A DNA stretch of 64,000 nucleotides. Source: Desulfoglaeba alkanexedens ALDC. GTDB taxonomy: Bacteria > Desulfobacterota > Syntrophobacteria > Syntrophobacterales > DSM-9756. The notes below the pieces were generated by a model. The model did no database searches. It was not told the origin of the DNA and saw only the letters and a program-made list of their open reading frames with translations. A program made the position numbers and the translations under genes. Below are positions 26,735 to 35,211 of the stretch, piece after piece. Location of the stretch: positions 1,288,501-1,352,500 of the forward strand of contig NZ_CP040098.1 of assembly GCF_005377625.1 (NCBI RefSeq), given 5' to 3'. Position 1 is the first letter of the stretch. Every line of letters starts with the position of its first letter.

Positions 26735-29088
26735 CAAACGTCGCCCCTCTCGCCGCTGATTGTGCTCCCCAGAACCGACCCAAACACCTGACCCAGATGC
26801 TGTACCGGAATCGCCTTCAAACGCCGTTTCAAATAAGCGGGCAGTTCGCGCACATCCGCTTCGTTTCCGGCCGGAACGATCACTTCCCGGATTTGGTGGC
26901 GAAGCGCCGCCAGCACCTTTTCCTTGAGCCCCCCCACCGGAAGAACGTCACCCAGAAGCGAGATTTCACCGGTCATGGCCACCCCCGCTCGAACCGGCCT
27001 TTGGGAAAGTGCGGAAACCAGAGCCACCGCCATGGCGAGCCCCGCCGACGGACCGTCTTTGGGAATCGCTCCCGCCGGTACGTGAAGGTGAACGTCCTGA
27101 TTCGTATAAAAATCGCTGGGAATGGCCAAGGATTCGGACCGAGATCGAACATAGCTGAGCGCCGCCCGAGCCGATTCCTTCATCACTTCCCCCATATGGC
27201 CGGTGAGGATCAGCTCACCCTTTCCCGGCATGACCGACGCTTCCACGGTGAGCACTTCGCCGCCATGGGGTGTCCAAGCCAGTCCCAAAGCCACCCCGGG
27301 GGGGTTGTCTTTTCTGACTTCGCTTTCGGCAAACGGTGGCGGGCCGAGGTATCCCTTGAGCGCCCGTCGCGTGACCCGAAAGGGCGGCGAAGCCCCCTCG
27401 GCCATTCGCCGGGCTACCTTGCGGCAAAGCGACGCGATCTCCCGCTCCAGCTGCCGCACGCCCGATTCCTGGGTATAACGCCGGACGATTTCGGCCAGGG
27501 TACGGGAATGCACCGCCAGGACCTCCCGAGAAAGACCGTGTGCCGACAACTGCCGAGGCAACAGAAACTTTTCCGCAATGACGATTTTTTCCCGTTCCGT
27601 GTACCCGGTCAGATGAATCACTTCCAAGCGGTCCAGAAGCGCCGCCGGTATGGAATCGGCGGCATTGGCCGTGGTGATGAACAGCACCGAGGAGAGGTCG
27701 AAGGCCACATTGAGATAATGGTCTGAAAAATTCCGGTTCTGCTCCGGGTCCAAGACCTCGAGAAGCGCCGCCGCCGGATCCCCCCGGAAGTCCCGCCCCA
27801 CCTTGTCGATTTCATCCAGCATGAATACGGGGTTCCGCGTGCCCGCGTTCCTGATGCCTTCAATGATCCGGCCTGGAAGCGCGCCGAGATAGGTCCGCCG
27901 ATGACCTCGGATTTCCGCTTCGTCGCGGATGCCGCCCAGCGACATCCGAACGAACCGGCGACCCATGGCCCGCGCAATGGAACGGCCCAGCGATGTTTTC
28001 CCCACCCCGGGCGGCCCCACAAGACAGAGGATGGGCCCGCGCACCGAACGCTTCAACTTGCAGACTCCCAGGAAATCCAGAATCCGTTCCTTGACCCGCT
28101 CCATGTCGTAATGATCTTCGTCCAAGACCCTGGATGCCTCCTTCAAGTCCAGCCGATCCGGCGTGACCTTGTTCCAGGGCATTTCCGTAAGCCAGTCCAG
28201 GTAGGTGCGAACCACAGCGCTTTCCGCTGCATCCGGCGGCATCTGTTCCAAGCGCTGGAGCTGTCGGATTGCTTCCCGGCGGGCGGCTTCAGGCATGCCC
28301 GCCTCATCGATCTTTTCACGCAGAAGGACCGCATCCCCTTCTTCGTTCCACTCTCCCAATTCCCTTCGAATCGCCCGGAGCTGTTCACGGAGGTACCGCT
28401 CCTTGTGGCGGCGTCGCAGGGCGTTTTCCGCTTCCAGTTCGATTTCGACCCTCACTTCCATTCGATCCAGTTCCCTACGGAGGAGTTCATGGACCTGGTG
28501 GAGCCGACGAACCGGATCACCGGGGGCCGTGAACTCACGGCACACGCCGCCTTCCGGATCGAGATTCATGGCGATGAGGTCGGCTAATCTGCCGGGCGAC
28601 CGAACGCCTTCGAGGATCGCTCCCGCATCCCCCGAACTGATACCTCGGATGAGAAAAAGTCTTCGGGCGGCATGGCGGACTTGCTCCATGAGCTGGACCA
28701 ACTCTTGATCGACCGGGGGTTCTTCCTCGACCACCGGCTCGATGCGAGCCCTGCGGTGAGGCTCGGTCTTGGTGATTTCGAGGATTCGCGCCTTGGCGAT
28801 ACCTTGGACCAGTACCTTCAAACGACCGTCTTCCAGTTCGGTGGACCGAAGAAGCAGCGCCACGCAGCCGAAGGGCGGCGGTCCCGCGGCCGAAGCGTCC
28901 TTTCCGTGGAGCTCGGCCGCTCCGTCCCAACATCCCGTAAGGAGCAGATAACCCCCGCAAAGCCGTGCCGCTTCCATGGCGAGCCGTTCGCGGTCTTCTC
29001 CAACAAACATCGGGAGAATCATGGCCGGAAGAATGACCGGATGGCGCAGCGCGATTACGGGAAGTTCCGATGGAAAGGCCTGTTTCAT
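26734..29088 (-). CDS. lon: ATP-dependent protease Lon (endopeptidase La)
   Basis: This 784-residue Lon has the N-terminal substrate-binding domain ([20 protein letters not shown]), a coiled-coil linker, an AAA+ domain with [15 protein letters not shown] near residue 360 and [11 protein letters not shown] near 425, and the protease domain with the catalytic Ser in [12 protein letters not shown] (near 680) and Lys in [10 protein letters not shown] (near 722). It degrades misfolded and regulatory proteins. It is the first gene of the six-gene minus-strand operon ending with alaS. The N-terminal domain is a little shorter than in E. coli Lon. No heat-shock sigma-32 box was recognised upstream; a vegetative-type promoter is proposed at 29150-29176. 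Confidence 0.95.
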   Translation of the reverse strand: MKQAFPSELPVIALRHPVILPAMILPMFVGEDRERLAMEAARLCGGYLLLTGCWDGAAELHGKDASAAGPPPFGCVALLLRSTELEDGRLKVLVQGIAKARILEITKTEPHRRARIEPVVEEEPPVDQELVQLMEQVRHAARRLFLIRGISSGDAGAILEGVRSPGRLADLIAMNLDPEGGVCREFTAPGDPVRRLHQVHELLRRELDRMEVRVEIELEAENALRRRHKERYLREQLRAIRRELGEWNEEGDAVLLREKIDEAGMPEAARREAIRQLQRLEQMPPDAAESAVVRTYLDWLTEMPWNKVTPDRLDLKEASRVLDEDHYDMERVKERILDFLGVCKLKRSVRGPILCLVGPPGVGKTSLGRSIARAMGRRFVRMSLGGIRDEAEIRGHRRTYLGALPGRIIEGIRNAGTRNPVFMLDEIDKVGRDFRGDPAAALLEVLDPEQNRNFSDHYLNVAFDLSSVLFITTANAADSIPAALLDRLEVIHLTGYTEREKIVIAEKFLLPRQLSAHGLSREVLAVHSRTLAEIVRRYTQESGVRQLEREIASLCRKVARRMAEGASPPFRVTRRALKGYLGPPPFAESEVRKDNPPGVALGLAWTPHGGEVLTVEASVMPGKGELILTGHMGEVMKESARAALSYVRSRSESLAIPSDFYTNQDVHLHVPAGAIPKDGPSAGLAMAVALVSALSQRPVRAGVAMTGEISLLGDVLPVGGLKEKVLAALRHQIREVIVPAGNEADVRELPAYLKRRLKAIPVQHLGQVFGSVLGSTISGERGDV

Positions 29089-29149
29089 ACCCGCTGGATC
29101 TCACCGTGAAAGAAAGAGACTCCGGGAACGTACGATCCTGCATCGGTCC

Positions 29150-29176
29150 CTTATCAACGCAGATGGTCCTTGTCAA
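29150..29176 (-). promoter_or_regulatory. Candidate promoter of the lon-alaS operon
   Basis: On the minus strand a perfect TTGACA (29176-29171) is followed after 15 bases by GATAAG (29155-29150), four of six matches to a -10 box. It lies about 60 bases before the lon ATG. The spacer is short, so the assignment is moderate. Confidence 0.4.
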
Positions 29177-29265
29177 CTCACATACCGAAACTGTCGGTTT
29201 AAGCGCCTTGACACCCGAAACCCCGGATGGTAGGTTCCCTATCCACGGTTTCATAGCCTGTCGAC

Positions 29266-29358
29266 GGAGGGATGGCCGAGTGGTTTAAGGCGGCGGTCTT
29301 GAAAACCGTTGGCCCGTTAGCAGCGGGCCCGTGGGTTCGAATCCTACTCCCTCCGCCA
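29266..29358 (+). tRNA. tRNA-Ser (anticodon UGA)
   Basis: The sequence folds as a class II tRNA: acceptor GGAGGGA/TCCCTCC, D arm starting TGGCCGAGTGG, anticodon loop CTTGAAA (anticodon TGA), a long variable arm (GGCCCGTTAGCAGCGGGCC), T arm GGGTTCGAATCC and an encoded CCA. The long variable arm and anticodon fix serine. A second serine tRNA follows 12 bases later, so the two are probably one transcript. Confidence 0.97.
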
Positions 29359-29370
29359 CAAAAAGGTGTT

Positions 29371-29463
29371 GGAGAGATGGCCGAGTCGGCTGAAGGCGCT
29401 CGCCTGCTAAGCGAGTGTGCGGGGAAGCTCGCACCGAGGGTTCGAATCCCTCTCTCTCCGCCA
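29371..29463 (+). tRNA. tRNA-Ser (anticodon GCU)
   Basis: A class II tRNA with acceptor GGAGAGA/TCTCTCC, D arm TGGCCGAGTCGG, anticodon loop CTGCTAA (anticodon GCT), a long variable arm (TGTGCGGGGAAGCTCGCACC), T arm GGGTTCGAATCC and an encoded CCA ending at 29463. It pairs with AGC/AGU codons, complementing the UGA isoacceptor just upstream. Confidence 0.97.
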
Positions 29464-29583
29464 TTCCGATCAGCTAGCCCGGCCCCTTGAGGACCCGGGA
29501 TTTTAGGACAAACTCTAAGAAATGTTTCCGGCTGAAAATCAAACAAAATACGTAACATCTCAATAATCAGGGGCAAACCTTTC

Positions 29584-29607
29584 GGATTCCGGCTTTCGCC
29601 GGAATCC
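29584..29607. repeat. 10-bp inverted repeat downstream of the tRNA-Ser pair
   Basis: GGATTCCGGC (29584-29593) pairs perfectly with GCCGGAATCC (29598-29607) around a TTTC loop. It is about 120 bases past the second tRNA-Ser gene. It could end or protect the tRNA transcript, but no U-run follows, and such GGAATCC palindromes are also common dispersed repeats. Confidence 0.5.
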
Positions 29608-29709
29608 ATTACCTTGCTGCAAAAAATCAGTCACCCCGATTTTATATGAAAATAACCAATTACTAAAGTGATTTAGGTATGTTGAGCATGCCAGCTGTCA
29701 TAAACTTTT

Positions 29710-29859
29710 GGTAGCGCTCTAAAGTGGAGACCTTAAGCAAAAAGGATAACGAAGGTCAAAAAGTCCCCCTCTCCCCCCTCCCCTTAATCCCCTCCCACAA
29801 GGGGAGGGGAAATAGAATTTGGCATCAAATATGGGTGCGGATCTTTTAGAACGACATCC
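29710..29859. repeat. MITE-like element, copy B (inverted relative to copy A)
   Basis: About 150 bases match copy A (10005-10151) in reverse complement. It has the end GGTAGCG, the segment CCTTAAGCAAAAAGGATAAC, the CT-rich core with the CCCCTCCC/GGGAGGGG hairpin, and TTTTAGAACG near the far end. That far end is degenerate (ACATCC instead of GCTACC). No gene is inside. Two such copies in 64 kb suggest a small mobile repeat family in this genome. Confidence 0.6.
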
Positions 29860-29924
29860 AGGGTGGACCCTCTGAGGTAGATCCAGATGGCCTTGAAGCA
29901 GCAAGCGCATCAGCTCCGTTCCCC

Positions 29925-30158
29925 CTCGTTCCCAAGCTCCAGCTTGGGAACGCCCTGCCCGGGAAGCTCCAGCTTCCCTCCTGCTACAGCTGAAACGCGC
30001 TGTCTTTCTAGGGAGCTCGCCAGGATCTCGAAGTGATCTCTCCCCTCGTTCCCAATCTCTGGCTTGGGAACGTCCTCATGGGTACCGAAGCTGGAGCTTC
30101 TGCACAGTTGTGTTCCCAAGCTGGAGCTTGGGAACAAGAAGGAAAAGATCTGCACCCA
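29925..30158. repeat. 234-base compound repeat, copy 1
   Basis: A mosaic of small palindromes of the TTCCCAAGCTCCAGCTTGGGAA type, separated by a spacer containing GCTACAGCTGAAACGCGC and ending AAAGATCTGCACCCA. The same order recurs at 30239-30466 with a few substitutions, 80 unrelated bases later. The open frames across it are by-products of the palindromes and are not credited as genes. Confidence 0.8.
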
Positions 30159-30238
30159 TCAAATATTAGGTCTATTATTTTCTACACTACCAAACTTTTT
30201 ATATTCGTGGTCGAACCCACAATTCACAATATTTTCCT

Positions 30239-30466
30239 CTCGTTCCCAAGCTCCAGCTTGGGAACGCCCTGCCCGGGAAGCTCCAGCTTCCCTCCTGCTA
30301 CAGCTGAAACGCGCTGTCTTTCTAAGGAGCTCGCCAGGATCTCGAAGTGGTCTTTCCCCTCGTTCCCAAGCTCTGGCTTGGGAACGGGCTCACCGAAACT
30401 GGAGCTTCTGCACAGTTGTGTTCCCAAGCTGGAGCTTGGGAACAAGAAGCAAAAGATCTGCACCCA
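30239..30466. repeat. 234-base compound repeat, copy 2
   Basis: A direct duplicate of 29925-30158, slightly shorter (228 bases) because a short piece around the GGTACC-containing part is missing. The duplicated order of palindromes and spacer shows the whole block was copied, not just the single palindromes. It abuts the 3' end of nfnB (minus strand), where its hairpins could slow or stop transcription. Confidence 0.8.
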
Positions 30467-30552
30467 AAGTCAATGTTGGACGGAGCCTAAAGAGCTGCGC
30501 TACTACCGTGAAACAGCGTTCAGATCCCCGTAACAAGCGGCCGGCTCGCCTG

Positions 30553-31965
30553 TCACCAGCCCCATGTCAGATACTTGTGAATGGAGTCCGATGCCTTGCG
30601 CCCCGCACCCATGGCCAGGATCACTGTAGCCTGGCCGGTCACTATATCTCCCCCGGCCCATACACCTCGCTTTGTGGTCTTGCCTGTCTCGGGATCAGCT
30701 ACAATATAACCGCGCTCATTGATCTCCAGTCCTTCAGTGGACTGGGTCAGCAGGGGGTTTGCCGCAGCTCCCACCGCGATGACCGCGAGATCACAATCCA
30801 GCTCGAATTCGGACCCTTCAACCGGCACCGGCCGCCGCCTACCCGACTCATCCGGTTTGCCCAGCTCCATCCGGAGACATTCCACCCCGGTCACCCTGCC
30901 GCTCTCGTTGCCGATAAAGCGTTTAGGCGCGGTCAACAGATGGAACTCGATCCCTTCCTCTTCGGCATGGTGGATCTCGGCCGCGCGGGCGGGCATCTCA
31001 TCGCGCGAGCGCCGGTAGACTATTCTCACCCGCTCCGCGCCCAGACGCATCGCCGTCCTCGCCGCATCCATGGCCACGTTCCCGGCGCCGAATACAGCCA
31101 CATTCCGGCCTCTTACAATCGGGGTATCATACTTCGGAAACAGATAAGCCTTCATCAGGTTGGCTCGGGTGAGGTATTCGTTGGCAGAATAGACGCCTAT
31201 AAGGTTTTCCCCTGGAATGTTGAGGAAGCGAGGTAGACCCGCCCCCACGCCGATATAGATCGCGTCATAGCCCTCCTCAAACAGCTCGTCCAGGCTCACG
31301 GTGCGCCCTACAACCACGTTGCATTCCAACCGCACACCAAGCCTTTCCAGAAAATTCACCTCGGAGTAGACTATTTCCTTGGGCAGCCGGAACTCCGGGA
31401 TGCCGTAAACCAGCACCCCGCCCGGCTTGTGAAAGGCCTCGAATATGGTCACGTCATGGCCTTTGAGAATCAGGTCCCCGGCGACTGTCAGACCAGAGGG
31501 ACCGGATCCCACCACCGCCACCCGCTTCCCTGTGGGATGCTGCTTCGGCGGAAGATCACCTGTTCCATGCTCCCGCTCCCGGTCAGCCACGAACCGCTCC
31601 AAGTTGCCGATGGCCACAGGTCGATCCTTCTTGCCCAAAATGCACATGCCTTCGCACTGAATCTCCTGAGGGCACACCCTCCCACACACCGCCGGCAGGC
31701 TGTTTCTCTCCCAAATATGCCTGATAGCCTTGGTAAACTCGCGCTCCCGTATCAGCTTTATGAACCCCGGAATATCCACAGAGACCGGGCAACCTTGCAC
31801 ACAAGCAGGACTCTTGCACTGGAGACACCTTTGGGCCTCTCTGATCGCAGTTTCTTCGTCATATCCCAAGGGTACCTCTTCAAAGTTTCTCTTTCTCACC
31901 TCGGGTTTTTGTTCAGGCATGGGCTGCCTGGGGATCTTCTCCTTCTTGGCGCTCTTCTCGTCCAT
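30553..31965 (-). CDS. nfnB: NfnB-type NADPH/ferredoxin oxidoreductase subunit (glutamate synthase small subunit family)
   Basis: This 470-residue flavoprotein has an N-terminal cysteine cluster region (CLQCKSPACVQGCPVSVDIP) for [4Fe-4S] clusters, an FAD Rossmann motif VVGSGPSGLTVAGDL near residue 145, an NADPH-binding motif VFGAGNVAMDAARTAMRLG near 290, and a closing WAGGDIVTGQATVILAMGAG. Alone it resembles the glutamate synthase small subunit. With the SudB/NfnA-like gene directly upstream it fits NfnAB, which couples reduced ferredoxin and NADH to NADP+ reduction by flavin bifurcation. The start at 31965 follows GGAGGAAGCG. The same pair was earlier called sulfide dehydrogenase SudAB, so the electron partner is inferred. 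Confidence 0.88.
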   Translation of the reverse strand: MDEKSAKKEKIPRQPMPEQKPEVRKRNFEEVPLGYDEETAIREAQRCLQCKSPACVQGCPVSVDIPGFIKLIREREFTKAIRHIWERNSLPAVCGRVCPQEIQCEGMCILGKKDRPVAIGNLERFVADREREHGTGDLPPKQHPTGKRVAVVGSGPSGLTVAGDLILKGHDVTIFEAFHKPGGVLVYGIPEFRLPKEIVYSEVNFLERLGVRLECNVVVGRTVSLDELFEEGYDAIYIGVGAGLPRFLNIPGENLIGVYSANEYLTRANLMKAYLFPKYDTPIVRGRNVAVFGAGNVAMDAARTAMRLGAERVRIVYRRSRDEMPARAAEIHHAEEEGIEFHLLTAPKRFIGNESGRVTGVECLRMELGKPDESGRRRPVPVEGSEFELDCDLAVIAVGAAANPLLTQSTEGLEINERGYIVADPETGKTTKRGVWAGGDIVTGQATVILAMGAGRKASDSIHKYLTWGW

Positions 31966-32003
31966 CGCTTCCTCCGTACCGTCTATATCCAAGAGCTCAG
32001 GCC

Positions 32004-32840
32004 TTAGCCGGCTTGGCGCTCCTTCATAAACTTTTCATAAGCCATTCTTTCTTCTTCCTTGTAAGCGTCCAGCCTCTTGGCCAGCTCGTCAAAATCCACC
32101 GCATGACCGTCGAACTCCGGTCCATCCACACAGGCGAACCTGGTCTTGCCGCCAACGGTCACCCGGCAGCACCCGCACATGCCTGTCCCGTCCACCATTA
32201 TGGGATTCAGGCTGACCAAGGTCTTGACTCCGTACTCTGCGGTGAGCTTGCATAAGAATTTCATCATGGGTACAGGGCCTATCCCCACCACCAGCTTGAT
32301 GTTCTCCCTTTCCAGGAGATCCCTGAGCACGTCGGTGACAAACCCGTGGTGGCCGTATGTCCCGTCATCCGTGCACACCTCGAGCTCGTGACTGGCAGCC
32401 TTCATCTTGTCTTCAAGTATAAGAAGATCCTTGGTGCGCGCCCCTATGACGGCATACACGTAGTTGCCTATCTCCTTCAGTGCCCTGGTAATTGGATGGA
32501 GAACGGCTATGCCGGTGCCTCCTCCCACGCAAGCCACCTTGCCCAGCTTTTCCAAGTGAGTAGGCTGTCCCAGTGGGCCGATCACATCCTGATACTTTTC
32601 CCCTACCTGCATGCCCCTGAAAAGCGCGGTTGACTTCCCAACCACCTGGTAGATGACGGTGATCGTGCCCTTCTTGGGGTCAGTGTCCGCCATGGTAAGG
32701 GGGATCCGCTCCCCAGTCTCGTTGGCCTTCAGGATCACGAACTGACCAGGTCTGGCCTTTGCTGCTATCTTGGGAGCGCTGATCTCGTTCATGACCACTG
32801 TACCATCTGCCATTTCGTGGCGTTTTAGAATCTCGAACAT
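32004..32840 (-). CDS. nfnA: NfnA-type FAD/NAD-binding subunit of NfnAB
   Basis: This 278-residue protein has a ferredoxin reductase-like FAD domain (AKARPGQFVILKANETGERIP), an NAD-binding domain (KVACVGGGTGIAVLHPITRA) and a C-terminal [2Fe-2S] segment (DGTGMCGCCRVTVGGKTRFACVDG). This is the dihydroorotate dehydrogenase electron-transfer/SudB layout. It precedes nfnB with 38 bases between and should form the heterodimer that binds NAD(H) and its own FAD while NfnB carries NADP(H). ATG 32840 follows GTGGAGGT. A candidate promoter lies at 32880-32908. Confidence 0.88.
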   Translation of the reverse strand: MFEILKRHEMADGTVVMNEISAPKIAAKARPGQFVILKANETGERIPLTMADTDPKKGTITVIYQVVGKSTALFRGMQVGEKYQDVIGPLGQPTHLEKLGKVACVGGGTGIAVLHPITRALKEIGNYVYAVIGARTKDLLILEDKMKAASHELEVCTDDGTYGHHGFVTDVLRDLLERENIKLVVGIGPVPMMKFLCKLTAEYGVKTLVSLNPIMVDGTGMCGCCRVTVGGKTRFACVDGPEFDGHAVDFDELAKRLDAYKEEERMAYEKFMKERQAG

Positions 32841-32879
32841 TTGGAAACCTCCACGATGTAGTATTGTGAGGACGCGATC

Positions 32880-32908
32880 ATTTAGCACAGCACGATCAAG
32901 TCTGTCAA
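32880..32908 (-). promoter_or_regulatory. Candidate promoter of nfnA-nfnB
   Basis: On the minus strand a perfect TTGACA (32908-32903) and, 17 bases on, CTAAAT (32885-32880; three of six matches). It lies about 40 bases upstream of the nfnA start. The -35 is convincing; the -10 is weak. Confidence 0.4.
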
Positions 32909-33090
32909 AAAGAATCGCCTACAAGCAGCAATTCTAGCTTTGGCTTGACACTCCTATTGATATTGTCGCCTGATTTTTGATATTTGGATCTTTGTTGTAT
33001 CTCAACGATTCCCGGGGTAGGCCAAGAACCCTGTAAATAGGGGTTCAGAAATTCTCTTTTGAATACAGAGCTTTTGAAACTAAAGCGTAA

Positions 33091-33240
33091 ATGAGACCCG
33101 GTGATGAAGCAAACATGCGCTATCGAGATCGTCAAGGAAGCATTTCGCTTGGCCCGTGCCCAGTTGGAGACGTCAGCAAGGCTGAAGAATGGGTAAAAGA
33201 GAATCGAAATTGGCAGGATTCGTATCCCATGATTGTTTAA
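33091..33240 (+). CDS. Possible 49-residue hypothetical protein or gene fragment
   Basis: ATG at 33091 to TAA at 33240. The product starts MRPGDEANMRYRDRQG and ends AEEWVKENRNWQDSYPMIV, a protein-like composition with Trp/Asn-rich charged helices. There is no clear ribosome site and I recognise no family. It could be the 3' remnant of a longer gene. Low confidence. Confidence 0.2.
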   Translation: MRPGDEANMRYRDRQGSISLGPCPVGDVSKAEEWVKENRNWQDSYPMIV

Positions 33241-33367
33241 CTGGATTCAGGCGCCTGCCCCGGACTCCGATCCGGGGTTCGCCGGAATGTCGGACCTTTA
33301 TCTTTTAAGTACAGGTCCACAGAATCAAACTCTTTTGTAACATGTTAAAATCCTCTGGAAATTCCAC

Positions 33368-33464
33368 CTTGTTCCCAAGCTCCAGCTTGGGAACACACAT
33401 GTGCAGAAGCTCCAGCTTCGGTTCCCATGAGGGCGTTCCCAAGCCAGAGCTTGGGAACGAGAGG
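33368..33464. repeat. Compound repeat, copy 3 (partial, inverted)
   Basis: The 97 bases match the distal part of the 234-base repeat in reverse orientation: palindrome CTTGTTCCCAAGCTCCAGC, then GTGCAGAAGCTCCAGCTTCGG, then the second palindrome ending GGGAACGAGAGG. It keeps the segment around TTCCCATGAGGG, as in copy 1. Confidence 0.75.
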
Positions 33465-34059
33465 AAACGCTCACCCGTTTAACCGGACTACCGAGTCTGA
33501 AGCAAAGATCATGGGTTATGTTCACCCACTGAAGACTGCTGCATAGTGGTCACTTAATTATGTGGAGCTGTTTTAAGTTAGCGCTCATGCTCCGTACCCC
33601 CCCCGGCGGAACCCTGCTCTGGAAGGTGGCGTAAGATGCCGCCCTGCGCACCCACTCAGGCTCGATTTTTCAAGCGCAACGGTCGCTGTGGATCCAGAAC
33701 GCACCACGGCCTTCGCTCTGCCGCAATTCGCTGTACAAGGATACTTGACAGCGCCGACCTTCTGCATGATGCTCACCCGGAGCCACGTCGAACGGCATGC
33801 CCTTGCCGTCGGCGCTTCACGGTGGACATCCTATAGAACGGAAAGCGGAAGATACTTGACCCATGGCGCAGGCTATTCTACGTGGCGGCCACGCGAGCCA
33901 AGCGGAACCTTTTTCTGTCGTCTCCCAAGGTCACCGGCCGCGGGTCGTTCTACGCCATGGATCCAGGCGGACCTTCGCGGTTTCTTTTTGAAATCAAGAA
34001 TCTTGACGTCCTGGTTCAACGGCCGTCCTGAACCCATCCGGGTGAAGGCGAGGTTTTCT

Positions 34060-35211
34060 ATGCGTTTCCTCCATACCGCGGACTGGCATCTGGGCCGTAT
34101 TTTTCATGGAACCCATCTCACCGAAGACCAGGCTGTGGTCCTGGATCAACTGGTACAGCTGGCCAAGGAAAGCCGCTTGGATGCCCTTCTGGTTTCAGGC
34201 GATATCTTCGATCGAGCCGTGCCGCCTCCCGATGCGGTGAGCCTCCTGGACGACGTCCTCTCCCGCCTGGTGCTCGACGTCCGGGTTCCCGTGATCCTCA
34301 TAGCGGGAAATCACGACAGCCCGGACCGCCTGCACTTCGGTTCCCGACTCCTGGCCGGCCAAGGGTTGCATGTCACGGGACGCGTGGACGCAACCGTTCC
34401 CGTGCTGACCCTGGGAGACTCCGAAGGTCCGGTGGACTTTTTTCCCATTCCCTTCGCCGAGCCGGGCGTCGTCCGGGATCGCATCGGAGAACCGGGCATC
34501 CAGGACCACGGCTCCGCCATGCAATGCCTGGTGGAGCGTTTTCGATCGAAGGCACCGACTCACCGCCGATCGGTGGCGGTGGCTCACACCTTCATCGCAG
34601 GCAGTGAATCCAGCGAGTCGGAACGACCGCTTTCCGTCGGCGGCATCGACACGGTGGACGCTTCCGTGTTCGCCGGTTTCCACTACGTGGCCCTGGGGCA
34701 CCTCCACCGGCCCCAGGGCCGGCCAGAATCCCCTCTCCAGTATGCCGGCTCCCTTCTCAAGTATTCCTTCTCCGAGGCCGACCAGCCCAAATCGGTGAAC
34801 ATCGTGGAAATGGATGCCCGCGGCACCTGCCGCGTGGAACGGATCCCGCTCATCCCGGCGCGCGACGTAAGACGCCTGGAAGGAACCTTCGACGAATTCC
34901 TTCGCACGGGCCCGAACCTTTCTTTTCGAAAAGACTACCTCCAGGTGACCTTGCTCGACCGGGAACCCATCCTGGATGCCATGGGCCGGCTCCGGAACGT
35001 CTTCCCCAACCTGCTGCACATCGAGCGCCCGCATCTGAATCCGCAAGGGGACCCGGCCGGGCCTGGAAAAGATCACCGAACCCTGAACGATTCCGACCTG
35101 TTCGCCACTTTTTTTTCGCAGGTGACCGGTGAACCGCTTTCCGAAGCAGAGGCGGTCGCATTCCAAGAAGTCGTCGAACAAATCGAGATGGAAGAAAGGG
35201 AGGCGCATTGA
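34060..35211 (+). CDS. sbcD: Exonuclease SbcD (Mre11-like nuclease subunit)
   Basis: This 383-residue metallophosphatase has the phosphoesterase motifs in order: HTADWHLGRIF (I), VSGDIFDRAVPPPD (II), IAGNHDSPDRL (III), AVAHTFI and ALGHLHRPQGR (V). With SbcC it forms the Mre11-Rad50-like complex that cuts hairpins and DNA ends. The frame stays open 370 bases upstream without protein-like sequence. ATG 34060 is chosen because MRFLHTADWH is the standard family start. The stop overlaps the sbcC ATG as TGATG. Confidence 0.95.
   Translation: MRFLHTADWHLGRIFHGTHLTEDQAVVLDQLVQLAKESRLDALLVSGDIFDRAVPPPDAVSLLDDVLSRLVLDVRVPVILIAGNHDSPDRLHFGSRLLAGQGLHVTGRVDATVPVLTLGDSEGPVDFFPIPFAEPGVVRDRIGEPGIQDHGSAMQCLVERFRSKAPTHRRSVAVAHTFIAGSESSESERPLSVGGIDTVDASVFAGFHYVALGHLHRPQGRPESPLQYAGSLLKYSFSEADQPKSVNIVEMDARGTCRVERIPLIPARDVRRLEGTFDEFLRTGPNLSFRKDYLQVTLLDREPILDAMGRLRNVFPNLLHIERPHLNPQGDPAGPGKDHRTLNDSDLFATFFSQVTGEPLSEAEAVAFQEVVEQIEMEEREAH

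Larger units (their letters stand above)
32909..34059. other. 1.15-kb AT-richer intergenic region between divergent nfnA and sbcD
   Basis: It holds a possible 49-codon frame (33091-33240), a hairpin with a 7-bp stem (CCCCGGA 33258-33264 with TCCGGGG 33271-33277) and an inverted partial copy of the compound repeat (33368-33464). The rest, about 33465-34059, reads as no recognisable protein on either strand despite open frames, so it may be decayed sequence. The promoter for sbcD should lie in its last 200 bases; I see no strong boxes. Confidence 0.5.

Noticed and set aside
29925..30466. Regularly recurring palindromes considered as a CRISPR array
   Set aside because: Spacing is irregular, the spacers are themselves conserved between the two blocks, and no cas genes are present.
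30033..31236. Plus-strand open frames across the compound repeats and nfnB
   Set aside because: Their residues are translations of the palindromic repeats (repeating PKLELGN and WSLGT patterns) and antisense of nfnB; no start site or family match.
33636..33836. Short frames on both strands between the inverted repeat and sbcD
   Set aside because: No start signal, no family resemblance, and skewed Arg/Cys-rich translations typical of non-coding GC-rich DNA.
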